Origin: CAVPXC01 sp963709505
GTDB taxonomy: Bacteria > Chloroflexota > Anaerolineae > JAAEKA01
Assembly (NCBI GenBank): GCA_963709505.1
Contig: CAVPXC010000011.1
Span: forward strand, 1 to 64,000
DNA: 64,000 nucleotides
Reading direction: 5' to 3'
Shown here: piece by piece, positions 63,871-64,000 of the stretch
Layout: each line of letters starts with the position of its first letter
Numbering within the stretch: the first letter of the stretch is position 1
Notes under the pieces: model-generated
Told to the model about the DNA's origin: nothing
Seen by the model: only the letters and a program-made list of their open reading frames with translations
The model's database searches: none
Position numbers and translations under genes: made by a program

Positions 63871-63951
63871 TGTCGTACCTCCGATCGTTTTTGGGTTGGG
63901 CCGGGCAACCCAGCGATAGTAGAAAAAATCTCTATCCAAACAGAGCAAAAA

Positions 63952-63994
63952 AGCCAGGCCAATCTCTGGTCAAGGAGACTGCGGTGTCCTGGCT
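63952..63994 (-). terminator. Possible terminator upstream of rpoB
   Basis: AGCCAGG pairs with CCTGGCT over a loop of about 29 nt and is followed on the minus strand by T6. It would end the preceding gene outside the window (often rplL). Confidence 0.45.
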
Positions 63995-64000
63995 GGCAGG

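Overview
The window reads as one piece of a high-GC bacterial chromosome, probably Chloroflexota (Anaerolineae/Caldilineae-like). That placement is an inference. It rests on one long rpoBC-str-S10-spc-alpha supercluster on a single strand, zinc-ribbon forms of S4, S14, L24 and L36, a mevalonate kinase rather than MEP-pathway genes, and many secreted DUF11/beta-helix/anchor-J type proteins. No rRNA, tRNA or CRISPR array was recognised.

Region 1 (1-7.6 kb, accessory): a minus-strand set of a fused double tyrosine recombinase, an NB-ARC (STAND) ATPase and a TPR protein. The last two overlap by ATGA, so together they look like an NLR-type protein split in two. A complete insertion sequence (4278-6068, 6-bp target duplication) sits just upstream of the recombinase, followed by a GH1 beta-glucosidase.

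Region 2 (7.6-25 kb): an array of minus-strand genes for secreted proteins. They share an N-terminal signal peptide beginning MQRK and a C-terminal tail (conserved VTLSG, a hydrophobic stretch after IPxAALP, then RRK) that resembles a protein-sorting signal. The copies also share promoters, leaders with a perfect Shine-Dalgarno sequence and small upstream ORFs, terminators and 3' UTRs. Two plus-strand beta-helix genes lie between truncated members of the array. Palindromes are abundant: tandem hairpin arrays with exact 55/56-bp period, a recurring ACTGGACGGG terminator hairpin, and a CCCTTCGGG palindrome at a near-constant distance upstream of three promoters.

Region 3 (25-31.7 kb): mevalonate kinase, an Uma2-type nuclease-fold protein, a GH13 amylase-family enzyme, a NUDIX hydrolase, a duplicated-domain lipoprotein and a MogA/MoaB-type protein.

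Region 4 (31.7-64 kb, all minus strand): in transcription order rpoB, rpoC, rpsL, rpsG, fusA, tuf, rpsJ, rplC, rplD, rplW, rplB, rpsS, rplV, rpsC, rplP, rpmC, rpsQ, rplN, rplX, rplE, rpsN, rpsH, rplF, rplR, rpsE, rpmD, rplO, secY, adk, map, rpmJ, rpsM, rpsK, rpsD, rpoA, rplQ, truA, rplM, rpsI. infA is absent from its usual place between map and rpmJ.

Two points apply to the whole window. First, rpsK, rplB and rplC each carry a one-base indel that cannot be tolerated in a living cell, so the consensus contains indel errors; frameshifts elsewhere, many of them in region 2, may also be artefacts. Second, many intergenic gaps hold short 7- or 8-bp degenerate tandem repeats, often as two inverted arms and often starting at the upstream gene's stop codon. 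The unit differs at each place but the design is the same. This is the most striking unexplained signal here, together with the secreted-protein family.
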